From positions 19,283-83,282 of the forward strand of contig SAIW01000021.1 in assembly GCA_004028795.1 (NCBI GenBank): DNA of 64,000 bases, written 5' to 3'. This stretch comes from Chitinophagaceae bacterium (GTDB lineage: Bacteria; Bacteroidota; Bacteroidia; Chitinophagales; Chitinophagaceae). The notes under the pieces were generated by a model, which saw only the letters and a program-made list of their open reading frames with translations, was not told the origin of the DNA and made no database searches. Shown here piece by piece: positions 9,280 through 16,439 of this stretch. The translations under genes were made by a program, and so were the position numbers. The stretch's first letter is position 1; every line of letters starts with the position of its first letter.

Positions 9280-10934
9280 TAAACCCGCATTTTCTTAAAT
9301 GAATTAATTAAACCATTAGTTGATGAATCATGACTTTTTACAGTTTTTTCATCAATTAATTCTGGAAGTATTTTATTGGCTAATTGTTTTCCTAATTCAA
9401 CACCCCATTGATCAAAACTGAAAATATTCCAGATAACTCCCTGAACAAAAATTTTATGTTCATATAATGCAATTAAACTTCCTAAAGTAAAAGGAGTAAT
9501 TTTTTTTATCAGGAATGAATTGGTTGGTTTATTCCCTTCAAAAACTTTAAATGGCGTTAACTTTTTTATTTCATCTCCCTTTAAACCTGCTTTGCTTAAT
9601 TCATCTTTTACCTCTTTTTCAGTTTTGCCATTCATTAATGCTTCAGTTTGGGCAAAAAAATTAGAAAGCAATTTAACATGATGGTCGGCAATAGGATTAT
9701 GGCTTATTGCAGGAGCAAGAAAATCGCATGGAATTAAAACTTTTCCCTGATGTATCAGTTGGTAAAATGCATGTTGACCGTTAGTTCCCGGTTCGCCCCA
9801 AATAACCGGACCTGTTGTGTAATCTATATGGTTACCATTTCTATCCACTCCTTTGCCATTGCTTTCCATATTGCCTTGTTGAAAATAAGCTGAAAAGCGA
9901 TGCATATATTGATCGTAAGGCAGTATTGCTTCTGATTGCACATTAAAAAAGTTGGTGTACCATAAACCAATTAATGCCATTAAAACAGGAATATTTTTAT
10001 TGAATTTTTCTGATTTAAAATGTTCATCAATGGCGAAAGCCCCTTTTAAAAGTTCTTCGAAATTTTCGTAACCAATAGTTAAAGCAATTGATAAACCGAT
10101 AGCACTCCAAAGAGAATATCTTCCGCCAACCCAATCCCAAAACTCGAACATATTGGCTTTATCGATACCGAATTTGGTTACTTCTTTTTCATTGGTACTT
10201 AATGCTGCAAAGTGTTTGGCAATATGCTTTTCATCAACTGCTGTTTCTAAAAACCATGAACGTGCTGTGCGAGCATTCGTCATAGTTTCCTGTGTAGTAA
10301 AAGTTTTTGAAGCTACTAAAAACAGTGTTTCTTCTGGCTTAACTTTTTTTAAAGTTTCTGCTATATGTGTGCCATCAACATTGCTTACAAAAAAAGTTTC
10401 AATACCTTCTTTCCAATATGGTTTTAAAGCTTCAGTAACCATTACAGGCCCTAAATCGCTACCGCCAATGCCAATATTTACTATGTATTTAATTTTTTTC
10501 CCTGTAAAGCCTTTCCATTTACCACTGTGAATTTCTTCGCAGAATGCTTTCATATGAGCCTTTACTTTTTTAACCTGTGGCATTACATCTTTGCCATCAA
10601 CTAAAATGGAAGTGTCTGAAAAATTTCTGAGAGCAGTATGCAAAACAGAACGGTGCTCTGTTTCATTAATTTTAATGCCTGCAAACATTGCATGAATAGC
10701 ATCTTTTAGCTTACACTCATCTGCCAATTGAAGTAATAGCTGCAAAGTTTTTTCTGTAATGATATTTTTTGAGTAATCAAAAAGAATATCACCGTAGTGC
10801 AGAGAAAATTTATTGAATCTTTCATCATCTGCCGCAAACAAATCTTTCATATGCTTACGGCTCATTTCATCTTCGTAATGTTTTTTTAATAAAAACCAGG
10901 CTTGTGTTGTAGTTGGGTTTATTTTAGGAAACAT
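9279..10934 (-). CDS. pgi: Glucose-6-phosphate isomerase
   Basis: Interconverts glucose-6-phosphate and fructose-6-phosphate in glycolysis and gluconeogenesis (cytoplasm). The 551 aa match the long bacterial form. Signature motifs are present: [15 protein letters not shown], the SIS phosphate loop [28 protein letters not shown], the catalytic [12 protein letters not shown] region, and [13 protein letters not shown] near the C-terminus. It starts with ATG. Overlap with the GNAT start shows they are one transcription unit. The threonine aldolase gene lies 11 bp upstream on the same strand, so a three-gene operon (aldolase-pgi-GNAT) is likely. Confidence 0.97.
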   Translation of the reverse strand: MFPKINPTTTQAWFLLKKHYEDEMSRKHMKDLFAADDERFNKFSLHYGDILFDYSKNIITEKTLQLLLQLADECKLKDAIHAMFAGIKINETEHRSVLHTALRNFSDTSILVDGKDVMPQVKKVKAHMKAFCEEIHSGKWKGFTGKKIKYIVNIGIGGSDLGPVMVTEALKPYWKEGIETFFVSNVDGTHIAETLKKVKPEETLFLVASKTFTTQETMTNARTARSWFLETAVDEKHIAKHFAALSTNEKEVTKFGIDKANMFEFWDWVGGRYSLWSAIGLSIALTIGYENFEELLKGAFAIDEHFKSEKFNKNIPVLMALIGLWYTNFFNVQSEAILPYDQYMHRFSAYFQQGNMESNGKGVDRNGNHIDYTTGPVIWGEPGTNGQHAFYQLIHQGKVLIPCDFLAPAISHNPIADHHVKLLSNFFAQTEALMNGKTEKEVKDELSKAGLKGDEIKKLTPFKVFEGNKPTNSFLIKKITPFTLGSLIALYEHKIFVQGVIWNIFSFDQWGVELGKQLANKILPELIDEKTVKSHDSSTNGLINSFKKMRV

Positions 10935-10945
10935 AATTTGTTTGT

Positions 10946-11968
10946 TTACAATTCTTTAATGGCTTGTATAGTTTTTTCAACCATTTCTTTTGTAATATCT
11001 AGATGTAAAACCATTCGTATTTGTGTAGGAGAAATTGCAAAAAATAAGATTCCTTTCTCCTTCATTTTTTCTGAAAATTCTTTTGCAGAAAACCTGCCTT
11101 TTATTTCGCAGATAACGATGTTTGTTTCAACGGGTAACATTTCACCAACAAAATCTTTGGTAAGTAAAGCATTGGCAATTGCTTGTGTATGTTGATGGTC
11201 AATAGCTAATCTATCAATGTTGTTTTGTAAAGCATAAATGCCTGCTGCAGCAATAAAACCTGCTTGCCTCATACCGCCACCAAAAACTTTTCTTACTCTG
11301 CGAGCCTTTTTAATAAAGTCTTTTTTGCCCAATAAAACACTTCCCGCAGGTATACCTAAACCTTTACTTAAACAAATGGAAATAGAATCGAAAACTTCAC
11401 CATATTGTTTTGGTGTTTCTTTTTTTGCAACAAGTGCATTAAAAAGCCTGGCACCATCTAAATGAAATTTTAAATTATTTTGAAGACATACTTCCTTAAT
11501 CTTTTGAATTTCAGTAAAATTATAGCAGCTTCCACCACCGCGATTAGCTGTATTTTCTAATGAAACCAAAGTACTTAACGGTTTATGAATATCATCGGGA
11601 TTTATTGCTGCAAGCACCTGTTCTGCCTTAATTCTGCCTCTATCTCCGTCAATTAGTTTTGATGAACATAAGCTGTTAAATGCAATACCGCCACCTTCAT
11701 ATTGATAAATGTGACTCATTTTGTCGCAAATAACTTCATCACCGGGTTGGGTATGAACTTTAATAGCAATTTGATTGGTCATGGTTCCGCTGGGGCAGAA
11801 TAAACCTGATTCCATGCCAAACATCTCGGCTGCTAAAAGCTCTAATTCATTTACACTCGGATCTTCGCCAAAAACATCATCGCCAACTTTGGCTTTAAAC
11901 ATAGCTTCCTGCATGGCAGGAGAAGGTTTGGTAACGGTATCTGACCTGAAATCTATCAGTTGCTGCAT
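10946..11968 (-). CDS. Low-specificity L-threonine aldolase (PLP)
   Basis: Cleaves L-threonine or L-allo-threonine to glycine and acetaldehyde with pyridoxal phosphate. The 340-aa protein starts [16 protein letters not shown], the hallmark N-terminus of the GLY1/LtaE family, and carries [15 protein letters not shown] binding residues ([17 protein letters not shown]), [10 protein letters not shown] with the PLP-binding Asp, and the Schiff-base Lys in [17 protein letters not shown]. Length is normal. It heads a probable operon with pgi 11 bp downstream. The upstream gap holds nested repeats (12017-12098) and the rpoD promoter region facing away. Confidence 0.92.
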   Translation of the reverse strand: MQQLIDFRSDTVTKPSPAMQEAMFKAKVGDDVFGEDPSVNELELLAAEMFGMESGLFCPSGTMTNQIAIKVHTQPGDEVICDKMSHIYQYEGGGIAFNSLCSSKLIDGDRGRIKAEQVLAAINPDDIHKPLSTLVSLENTANRGGGSCYNFTEIQKIKEVCLQNNLKFHLDGARLFNALVAKKETPKQYGEVFDSISICLSKGLGIPAGSVLLGKKDFIKKARRVRKVFGGGMRQAGFIAAAGIYALQNNIDRLAIDHQHTQAIANALLTKDFVGEMLPVETNIVICEIKGRFSAKEFSEKMKEKGILFFAISPTQIRMVLHLDITKEMVEKTIQAIKEL

Positions 11969-12016
11969 ACTTGCGAAGATAATAGTTTGCTATAATCTTT
12001 TTAAAGATGCCCATAG

Positions 12017-12098
12017 AACAAAGCGTACAAGTGTCCAAAGGACTCCTTTGGAGAGTGATACCTGCCTACCGGCAGGCAGGCAACAGATGATACCATAA
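12017..12098 (-). repeat. Family A repeat copy carrying two inserted 20-bp palindromes
   Basis: Read on the plus strand: GAACAAAGCGTACAAGTG, then TCCAAAGGACTCCTTTGGAG (20 bp), then AGTGATA, then CCTGCCTACCGGCAGGCAGG (20 bp), then CAACAGATGATACCAT. Removing both 20-bp palindromic segments leaves a sequence that aligns without gaps to the reverse complement of the copy at 38164-38205. The gap between the threonine aldolase and rpoD (11969-12274, 306 bp) holds this element plus the rpoD -7 box and nothing else I can identify. Confidence 0.8.
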
Positions 12099-12167
12099 AA
12101 AGATAGCTTATTACACGAAAAATTTCAATAAACACAAGAAAAAATCGTTTTCTATCTTTTTGTGGCG

Positions 12168-12175
12168 TACCTTTG
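12168..12175 (+). promoter_or_regulatory. Candidate -7 box of rpoD promoter
   Basis: TACCTTTG fits the Bacteroidota -7 consensus TAnnTTTG and lies about 100 bp before the rpoD ATG. No clear TTG occurs at the matching -33 position, so confidence is moderate. Confidence 0.45.
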
Positions 12176-12274
12176 CACGCCTTAATAAAAAGGGGATAAG
12201 TTTTAACTAAATTGTCGCAACAAAAGTTAATCTTTAGCTGTCTAACAAGCGTATTCTAAAAGCAATCATACAGT

Positions 12275-13132
12275 ATGAGGCAACTCAAAATCGCAACCCA
12301 GATTACCAACAGAGATTCTCAAGCCGTAGAAAAGTATCTGCAGGAAATTTCTAAAATTCCGATGATCACTCCCGAAGAGGAAACAACATTGGCTCAGAAA
12401 ATTAAAATGGGTAATCAAAGGGCATTGGACAAGTTGGTGCAAGCCAACCTGAGGTTTGTGGTATCTGTGGCAAAGCAGTACCAGCATCAGGGTTTGAGCT
12501 TGAGTGATTTAATTAATGAAGGAAATCTTGGTTTAATTAAGGCAGCACAACGTTTTGATGAAACAAAAGGTTTTAAATTTATTTCTTACGCTGTTTGGTG
12601 GATTCGTCAATCTATTTTACAGGCTTTAGCTGAACAGGGTCGTTTAGTTCGCTTGCCTCAAAACAAAATTGGTACTTACAATAAAGCCAATAAAGCCTAT
12701 ATGGCATTTGAGCAGGAACATGAGCGTGAACCGAGTACAGAAGAGTTGAGTGATATTTTGGAGATGAGCGAAACTGAAATCAACAACATTTTTCAAAGCA
12801 ACACCCGCCATACATCATTAGATGCACCGGTGCATGAAGCAGAAGATGTAGCAATGGGAGATTTATTGGAAGGAAGTGATGATACAGATGATGATGTAAT
12901 GAAAGACAGTTTGCGTGAAGAAATTCGCCGTGTTTTAAAATCTTTAAGCCCGAGAGAAGCAGAAATTGTAAACGCTTATTTCGGATTGGATGGAGAAAAC
13001 GGTGTAACTATCGAACAAATTGGGCAGAAATACGATTTAACAAAAGAACGTATTCGCCAAATTAAAGAAAGAGCTATTAAGCGTTTGCAAAAAGCAAGAT
13101 ACAGCAACGCTTTAAAAGCATATTTGGGATAG
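12275..13132 (+). CDS. rpoD: Primary RNA polymerase sigma factor (RpoD/SigA)
   Basis: The housekeeping sigma factor directing RNA polymerase to TTG-N19-21-TAnnTTTG promoters. At 285 aa it lacks region 1.1, as is normal in Bacteroidota. Region 1.2 begins near residue 16 (AVEKYLQEISKIPMITPEEE). Regions 2.1-2.4 include NLRFVVSVAKQYQHQGLSLSDLINEGNLGLIKAAQRFD and the -10-melting FISYAVWWIRQSILQAL. Region 3 spans about 120-190, and region 4 ends with the -35 recognition helix TIEQIGQKYDLTKERIRQIKERAIKRLQ. A strong terminator follows, so it is probably monocistronic. Confidence 0.97.
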   Translation: MRQLKIATQITNRDSQAVEKYLQEISKIPMITPEEETTLAQKIKMGNQRALDKLVQANLRFVVSVAKQYQHQGLSLSDLINEGNLGLIKAAQRFDETKGFKFISYAVWWIRQSILQALAEQGRLVRLPQNKIGTYNKANKAYMAFEQEHEREPSTEELSDILEMSETEINNIFQSNTRHTSLDAPVHEAEDVAMGDLLEGSDDTDDDVMKDSLREEIRRVLKSLSPREAEIVNAYFGLDGENGVTIEQIGQKYDLTKERIRQIKERAIKRLQKARYSNALKAYLG

Positions 13133-13156
13133 TAAAGAAATAAGAAAGGTTAAGTA

Positions 13157-13187
13157 AAGCCCTCTGTTTTGGCAGGGGGCTTTTTAT
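13157..13187 (+). terminator. Rho-independent terminator of rpoD
   Basis: AAGCCCTCTG (13157-13166) pairs with CAGGGGGCTT across a 6-nt loop, followed by TTTTTATT. It lies about 25 nt past the rpoD stop. Confidence 0.85.
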
Positions 13188-13237
13188 TAGGTGTAAGGAG
13201 ATTATCCCCAATTTCGTTTTAACTGTGTAAAATATCA

Positions 13238-13268
13238 TTGAATAAACTTTTTAGTAATAATAATTTTG
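13238..13268 (+). promoter_or_regulatory. trxB promoter (Bacteroidota type)
   Basis: TTG at 13238-13240, a 20-nt spacer, and TAATTTTG at 13261-13268, matching TTG-N19-21-TAnnTTTG. The trxB ATG is 19 nt further on. Confidence 0.7.
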
Positions 13269-13287
13269 TAATCCAAAAAATGAGCGG

Positions 13288-14235
13288 ATGGAAAATAATT
13301 CAGCAGAAAAAGTACATGTATTAATTATAGGAAGCGGACCGGCTGGGTATACAGCAGCTATTTATGCAGCAAGAGCTAATATGAAACCTGTTTTATATCA
13401 GGGAATACAACCAGGTGGACAGTTAACCATAACTACTGAAGTTGAAAATTATCCCGGTTATGCAGATGGTGTGCAAGGTCCGGAAATGATGATTCATTTT
13501 GAAAAACAAGCAGCCAGAATGGGTGCAGATATTCGATATGGTTTAGCTACAAAAGTTGACTTTTCACAACAACCTTATAAAGTTTGGATTGATGATGAAA
13601 AACTAATTGAAGCAGATGCTGTAATTATATGTACCGGTGCAAGTGCCAAATGGTTAGGCTTGCCAAGTGAGCAACGTTTAAACGGTTTTGGTGTTAGTGC
13701 CTGTGCAGTTTGCGATGGTTTCTTTTTTAAAGGAAAGGAAGTGGCAATTGTTGGTGCGGGAGATACTGCTGCTGAAGAAGCATTATACTTATCAAAACTT
13801 TGTACAACAGTACATATGATTGTAAGAAGGGATACAATGCGTGCAAGTAAAGTAATGCAGGAGCGGGTACTTAATACGGTTAATATAAAAATTTACTGGA
13901 ACAGTGAAACCGATGAAATTTTAGGTGAACATAAAACAGAAGCTGTAAGAATAAAAAATACTAAAACAGGAGAAAAAGTAGAAGTACCCATAAGTGGATT
14001 CTTTGTTGCTATCGGACATCAACCCAACAGCGATATTTTTAAAGGTTGGATTGATATGGATGAAACAGGCTATATTAAAACTATTCCCGGTACAAGCAAA
14101 ACTAATGTAGAAGGGGTTTTTGCTGCCGGCGATGTTCAGGATAAAAACTATCGCCAAGCAGTAACAGCTGCAGGTAGTGGTTGCATGGCTGCTTTAGATG
14201 CCGAAAGGTATTTAAGTGCCAAAGGTTTAGTATAA
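13288..14235 (+). CDS. trxB: Thioredoxin-disulfide reductase
   Basis: Flavoenzyme passing electrons from NADPH to thioredoxin in the cytoplasm. The 315 aa contain the FAD Rossmann motif IIGSGPAGYTAAIYAAR (residues 13-29), the redox-active CAVC (C139, C142 in SACAVCDGFFF), the NADPH motif VAIVGAGDTAAEEAL and the C-terminal FAD motif VEGVFAAGDVQD. All catalytic features are intact. It is flanked by its own promoter upstream and a new promoter about 40 bp downstream, so it is probably monocistronic. Confidence 0.96.
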   Translation: MENNSAEKVHVLIIGSGPAGYTAAIYAARANMKPVLYQGIQPGGQLTITTEVENYPGYADGVQGPEMMIHFEKQAARMGADIRYGLATKVDFSQQPYKVWIDDEKLIEADAVIICTGASAKWLGLPSEQRLNGFGVSACAVCDGFFFKGKEVAIVGAGDTAAEEALYLSKLCTTVHMIVRRDTMRASKVMQERVLNTVNIKIYWNSETDEILGEHKTEAVRIKNTKTGEKVEVPISGFFVAIGHQPNSDIFKGWIDMDETGYIKTIPGTSKTNVEGVFAAGDVQDKNYRQAVTAAGSGCMAALDAERYLSAKGLV

Positions 14236-14278
14236 TTTCCTTTTATACATGCTGAAAACCGTTAATACATTTCTTCTT

Positions 14279-14309
14279 TTGCCTAAGAAGTTCAATTGTT
14301 GTATATTTG
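14279..14309 (+). promoter_or_regulatory. Promoter of the 61-aa protein gene
   Basis: TTG at 14279-14281, a 20-nt spacer and TATATTTG at 14302-14309 match the Bacteroidota promoter consensus very well. The next ATG is 126 nt downstream, implying an unusually long leader. Confidence 0.75.
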
Positions 14310-14315
14310 CATCGC

Positions 14316-14434
14316 AAAACAGTTAAGAGAATATCCTTCAAGCAATAATTCCCTGCTAACTGCACATAACGAAGCTGATACCTTTCAGCACTTGCCGCTA
14401 AAATATTTTTAGACAAAACAAAAAGGAGACAATT
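14316..14434 (+). promoter_or_regulatory. Long 5' leader with hairpins and strong Shine-Dalgarno
   Basis: The ~120-nt leader of the 61-aa gene contains a GCTGA/TCAGC hairpin (14374-14389), a CTAAAA/TTTTAG hairpin just after it, and AAAAGGAG seven nt before the ATG. Strong Shine-Dalgarno sequences are uncommon in Bacteroidota, where most genes in this window lack one. I do not recognise a known riboswitch class. Confidence 0.4.
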
Positions 14435-14620
14435 ATGAACAGTAATGTTAATGTTCATTCTGTTATCAGAATGAAGGAAGAACAATTAAAGAAGCTGACA
14501 AATGAAGTGAAAGAAACAGTAGCAAAAGAACAAAAAACATTTGCAGCAGTTGATTTATGGCAAATTCAACGTAAAATGAAAACAGCTACAACAGCTTTTA
14601 AAAGATGGAACCTTAATTAA
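14435..14620 (+). CDS. Small basic helical protein (61 aa), unknown
   Basis: A 61-aa cytoplasmic protein, strongly helical, Lys/Glu/Gln-rich with a basic tail (RKMKTATTAFKRWNLN). It has no Cys, signal or membrane segment. The gene is well supported: a consensus promoter 126 nt upstream, a strong AAAAGGAG ribosome-binding site seven nt before ATG, and a perfect rho-independent terminator 11 nt after the stop. It forms a self-contained monocistronic unit between trxB and a cytochrome gene. I do not recognise the family; the charge pattern would allow nucleic-acid or ribosome binding, but that is a guess. Confidence 0.7.
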   Translation: MNSNVNVHSVIRMKEEQLKKLTNEVKETVAKEQKTFAAVDLWQIQRKMKTATTAFKRWNLN

Positions 14621-14631
14621 TAACCTCTTTC

Positions 14632-14663
14632 ATCCCGTTCAAAAATTTTGAACGGGATTTTTC
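14632..14663 (+). terminator. Terminator of the 61-aa protein gene
   Basis: A perfect 27-nt palindrome (ATCCCGTTCAAAA, one central A, TTTTGAACGGGAT; 14632-14658) is followed by TTTTTC. It lies 11 nt past the TAA stop. Confidence 0.9.
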
Positions 14664-14748
14664 TTTACTAAGCTTTACAATTTAAACTTTCGCCGAAAAA
14701 ACTTTTCATTATTTTAACCACATGATATTTTTATTAAAATAAATACTC

Positions 14749-15156
14749 ATGTTTAAAAGAAACAGGAAAGCAACAGTTATAGTTATACTGTCTGCTATAA
14801 TATTTGTCGGTAATATTTCTTTTACCAATCATTTACAGCCAAGGTTTAAAAATTTGAAAGTATTATCTGCTAATATTGCAGATGAGCAGTTAGATGATGT
14901 TATGGATGGTTTTAAAGCCTCTTTAGGGGTAAAATGCAATTTTTGTCATGCTCCCTCTAAAACACAACAGGGTAAGATGGATATGGCCAGTGATGATAAT
15001 GCCAGAAAAGATATTACACGAGAGATGATGAGAATGACAAATGAAATGAACCAGAAATACATAGCTAATATTCCTCATACGGATACTGCCAAAATTCAAA
15101 TGGTTACCTGTACTACCTGCCACAGAGGTCAGGCAAAACCTGTTGTTGCTAAATAA
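14749..15156 (+). CDS. Dihaem c-type cytochrome
   Basis: A 135-aa exported electron carrier. The N-terminus is basic followed by a hydrophobic stretch (ATVIVILSAIIFVGNIS, residues 8-24), acting as signal or membrane anchor. Two haem-binding CxxCH motifs are visible: CNFCH (63-67) and CTTCH (121-125), with an intervening helix rich in Met that can supply axial ligands. The spacing and the flanking GFKASLGVKCNFCH and VTCTTCHRG resemble the cytochrome subunit family of photosynthetic reaction centres (PF02276-like), which in heterotrophic Bacteroidota serves as a generic periplasmic cytochrome. No respiratory complex is adjacent, so the partner is unknown. Confidence 0.85.
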   Translation: MFKRNRKATVIVILSAIIFVGNISFTNHLQPRFKNLKVLSANIADEQLDDVMDGFKASLGVKCNFCHAPSKTQQGKMDMASDDNARKDITREMMRMTNEMNQKYIANIPHTDTAKIQMVTCTTCHRGQAKPVVAK

Positions 15157-15195
15157 CATTTTCTATTTGTTTGAAAACTATTAGTTTGCAATTGC

Positions 15196-16362
15196 ATGAG
15201 CAAACTAAGGTTAGGAATCATTTCAGATTGTATTCATTTTCAAAACCCCAATGGAAAGTTTGGAACTGAAACACATATTCTGCTGAAACAAATTGAGGCA
15301 TTGGCATTTCATTTTTCAGAAGTGGTGCTTTGTTGCCCTGTTGTATTATTCGATGATAAAAAAATTGCTACTTACTACTCAATCAAAAACATAACAATTG
15401 TTCCCGTACCCAATGTGGGGGGAGATAGTTTTTCTGCCAAGCTTCAATTATTATCTGTAATACCTAAATGGTTTGCTGCTTTTAAAAAAGTAAATAAGCA
15501 AACAGATATAGTATATCAACGTTTTCCGAATAATCTAAATATCCCCGGCTTTTTTTATTTTAAATTAAAAGGAAAGAAAACATTTGCAACTTATACAGGC
15601 ACCTGGAAATCTTACCGTAACGAACCTGTAACGTATAGTTTTCAACGTTGGTTGTTAAAGCATTTTTTTAAAGGGCCGGTTTGGGCTTATATAGATGATG
15701 TAAGCCAAAACCCAAGCATTCATGCAGGTTTCAGCCCATCTTATAAAAAAAATGTTTGGGATGAAGAAACAGAACAAGTAAATAAACGCATTGAAAAATT
15801 ACAAACAGAAAACTTATCTGTTTTAAAAATGATAACTGTAGGAGCGTTAGTTGCAAATAAAAATCAGCAGCTAATTTTAAATGCCTGTTTGCAACTTAAA
15901 AAAGCAGGGATCAATTTTACTTTAACAATTGTTGGTGATGGAATCTTGAAAGAACAGTATCAAGCTTTCATTCAGCAATATCAATTTCAAAATCAGATAT
16001 TTTTAGTCGGGAAAAAAACTGCTGAAGAGTTACGTGTTTTATATCGTGAAAATGATTTTGTTGTACAAGCACCTATTCATGAAGGTTTTGGAAAAGTACC
16101 TATTGAAGGTTTTTTTCATGGATTAATTCCGGTTCTCTCAAACCTTACAATGGCAAATGCCATGACTGCAAACGAATTGCGTGGTTTCACTTTTAAAGTG
16201 AGCGATGAGAACGATTTAGTTAGAGTGCTTTCCTCAATATTTCAGCAACAAAATAAATTGCCGGACATAATTATAGCAGGCAGAAACTATGCTGCTTCGC
16301 AAACATTAGAAGCTTGGGCAGAAGCGTATTATAAAACCGTTTGCACCTTTTATAATGTATAA
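15196..16362 (+). CDS. Glycosyltransferase, GT4-like
   Basis: A 388-aa nucleotide-sugar glycosyltransferase of the GT-B fold. The N-terminal acceptor domain begins LRLGIISDCIHFQNPNGKFGTETHILLKQ. The C-terminal donor domain shows SVLKMITVGALVANKNQQLILNA, LTIVGDGILKEQYQAF and the EX7E-like region APIHEGFGKVPIEGFFHGLIPVLSN, where the glutamates bind the donor. There is no signal peptide or membrane segment. It is isolated from any polysaccharide cluster. The sugar and the acceptor cannot be deduced; envelope glycan assembly is the usual role. Confidence 0.85.
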   Translation: MSKLRLGIISDCIHFQNPNGKFGTETHILLKQIEALAFHFSEVVLCCPVVLFDDKKIATYYSIKNITIVPVPNVGGDSFSAKLQLLSVIPKWFAAFKKVNKQTDIVYQRFPNNLNIPGFFYFKLKGKKTFATYTGTWKSYRNEPVTYSFQRWLLKHFFKGPVWAYIDDVSQNPSIHAGFSPSYKKNVWDEETEQVNKRIEKLQTENLSVLKMITVGALVANKNQQLILNACLQLKKAGINFTLTIVGDGILKEQYQAFIQQYQFQNQIFLVGKKTAEELRVLYRENDFVVQAPIHEGFGKVPIEGFFHGLIPVLSNLTMANAMTANELRGFTFKVSDENDLVRVLSSIFQQQNKLPDIIIAGRNYAASQTLEAWAEAYYKTVCTFYNV

Positions 16363-16381
16363 TTTTCTCAAAAAAATAATC

Positions 16382-16404
16382 TAATGTGTGCTTTTTACAC
16401 ATTA
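16382..16404. promoter_or_regulatory. Inverted repeat upstream of the glucanotransferase gene
   Basis: TAATGTG (16382-16388) and CACATTA (16398-16404) form a perfect 7-bp inverted repeat. A TACCTTAG element resembling a -7 box follows at about 16411. It could be an operator or a weak terminator of the preceding gene. Confidence 0.35.
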
Positions 16405-16439
16405 ATGAATTACCTTAGCATTCCAAAAATTTTAACGAC

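Noticed and set aside
9279..9281. Possible frameshift at the pgi/GNAT junction
   Set aside because: The one-base overlap TAATG is ordinary translational coupling; both proteins are full length.
11969..12274. CRISPR-like repeats in the rpoD upstream gap and elsewhere
   Set aside because: The repeats are dispersed, palindromic and not regularly spaced; no cas gene is present.
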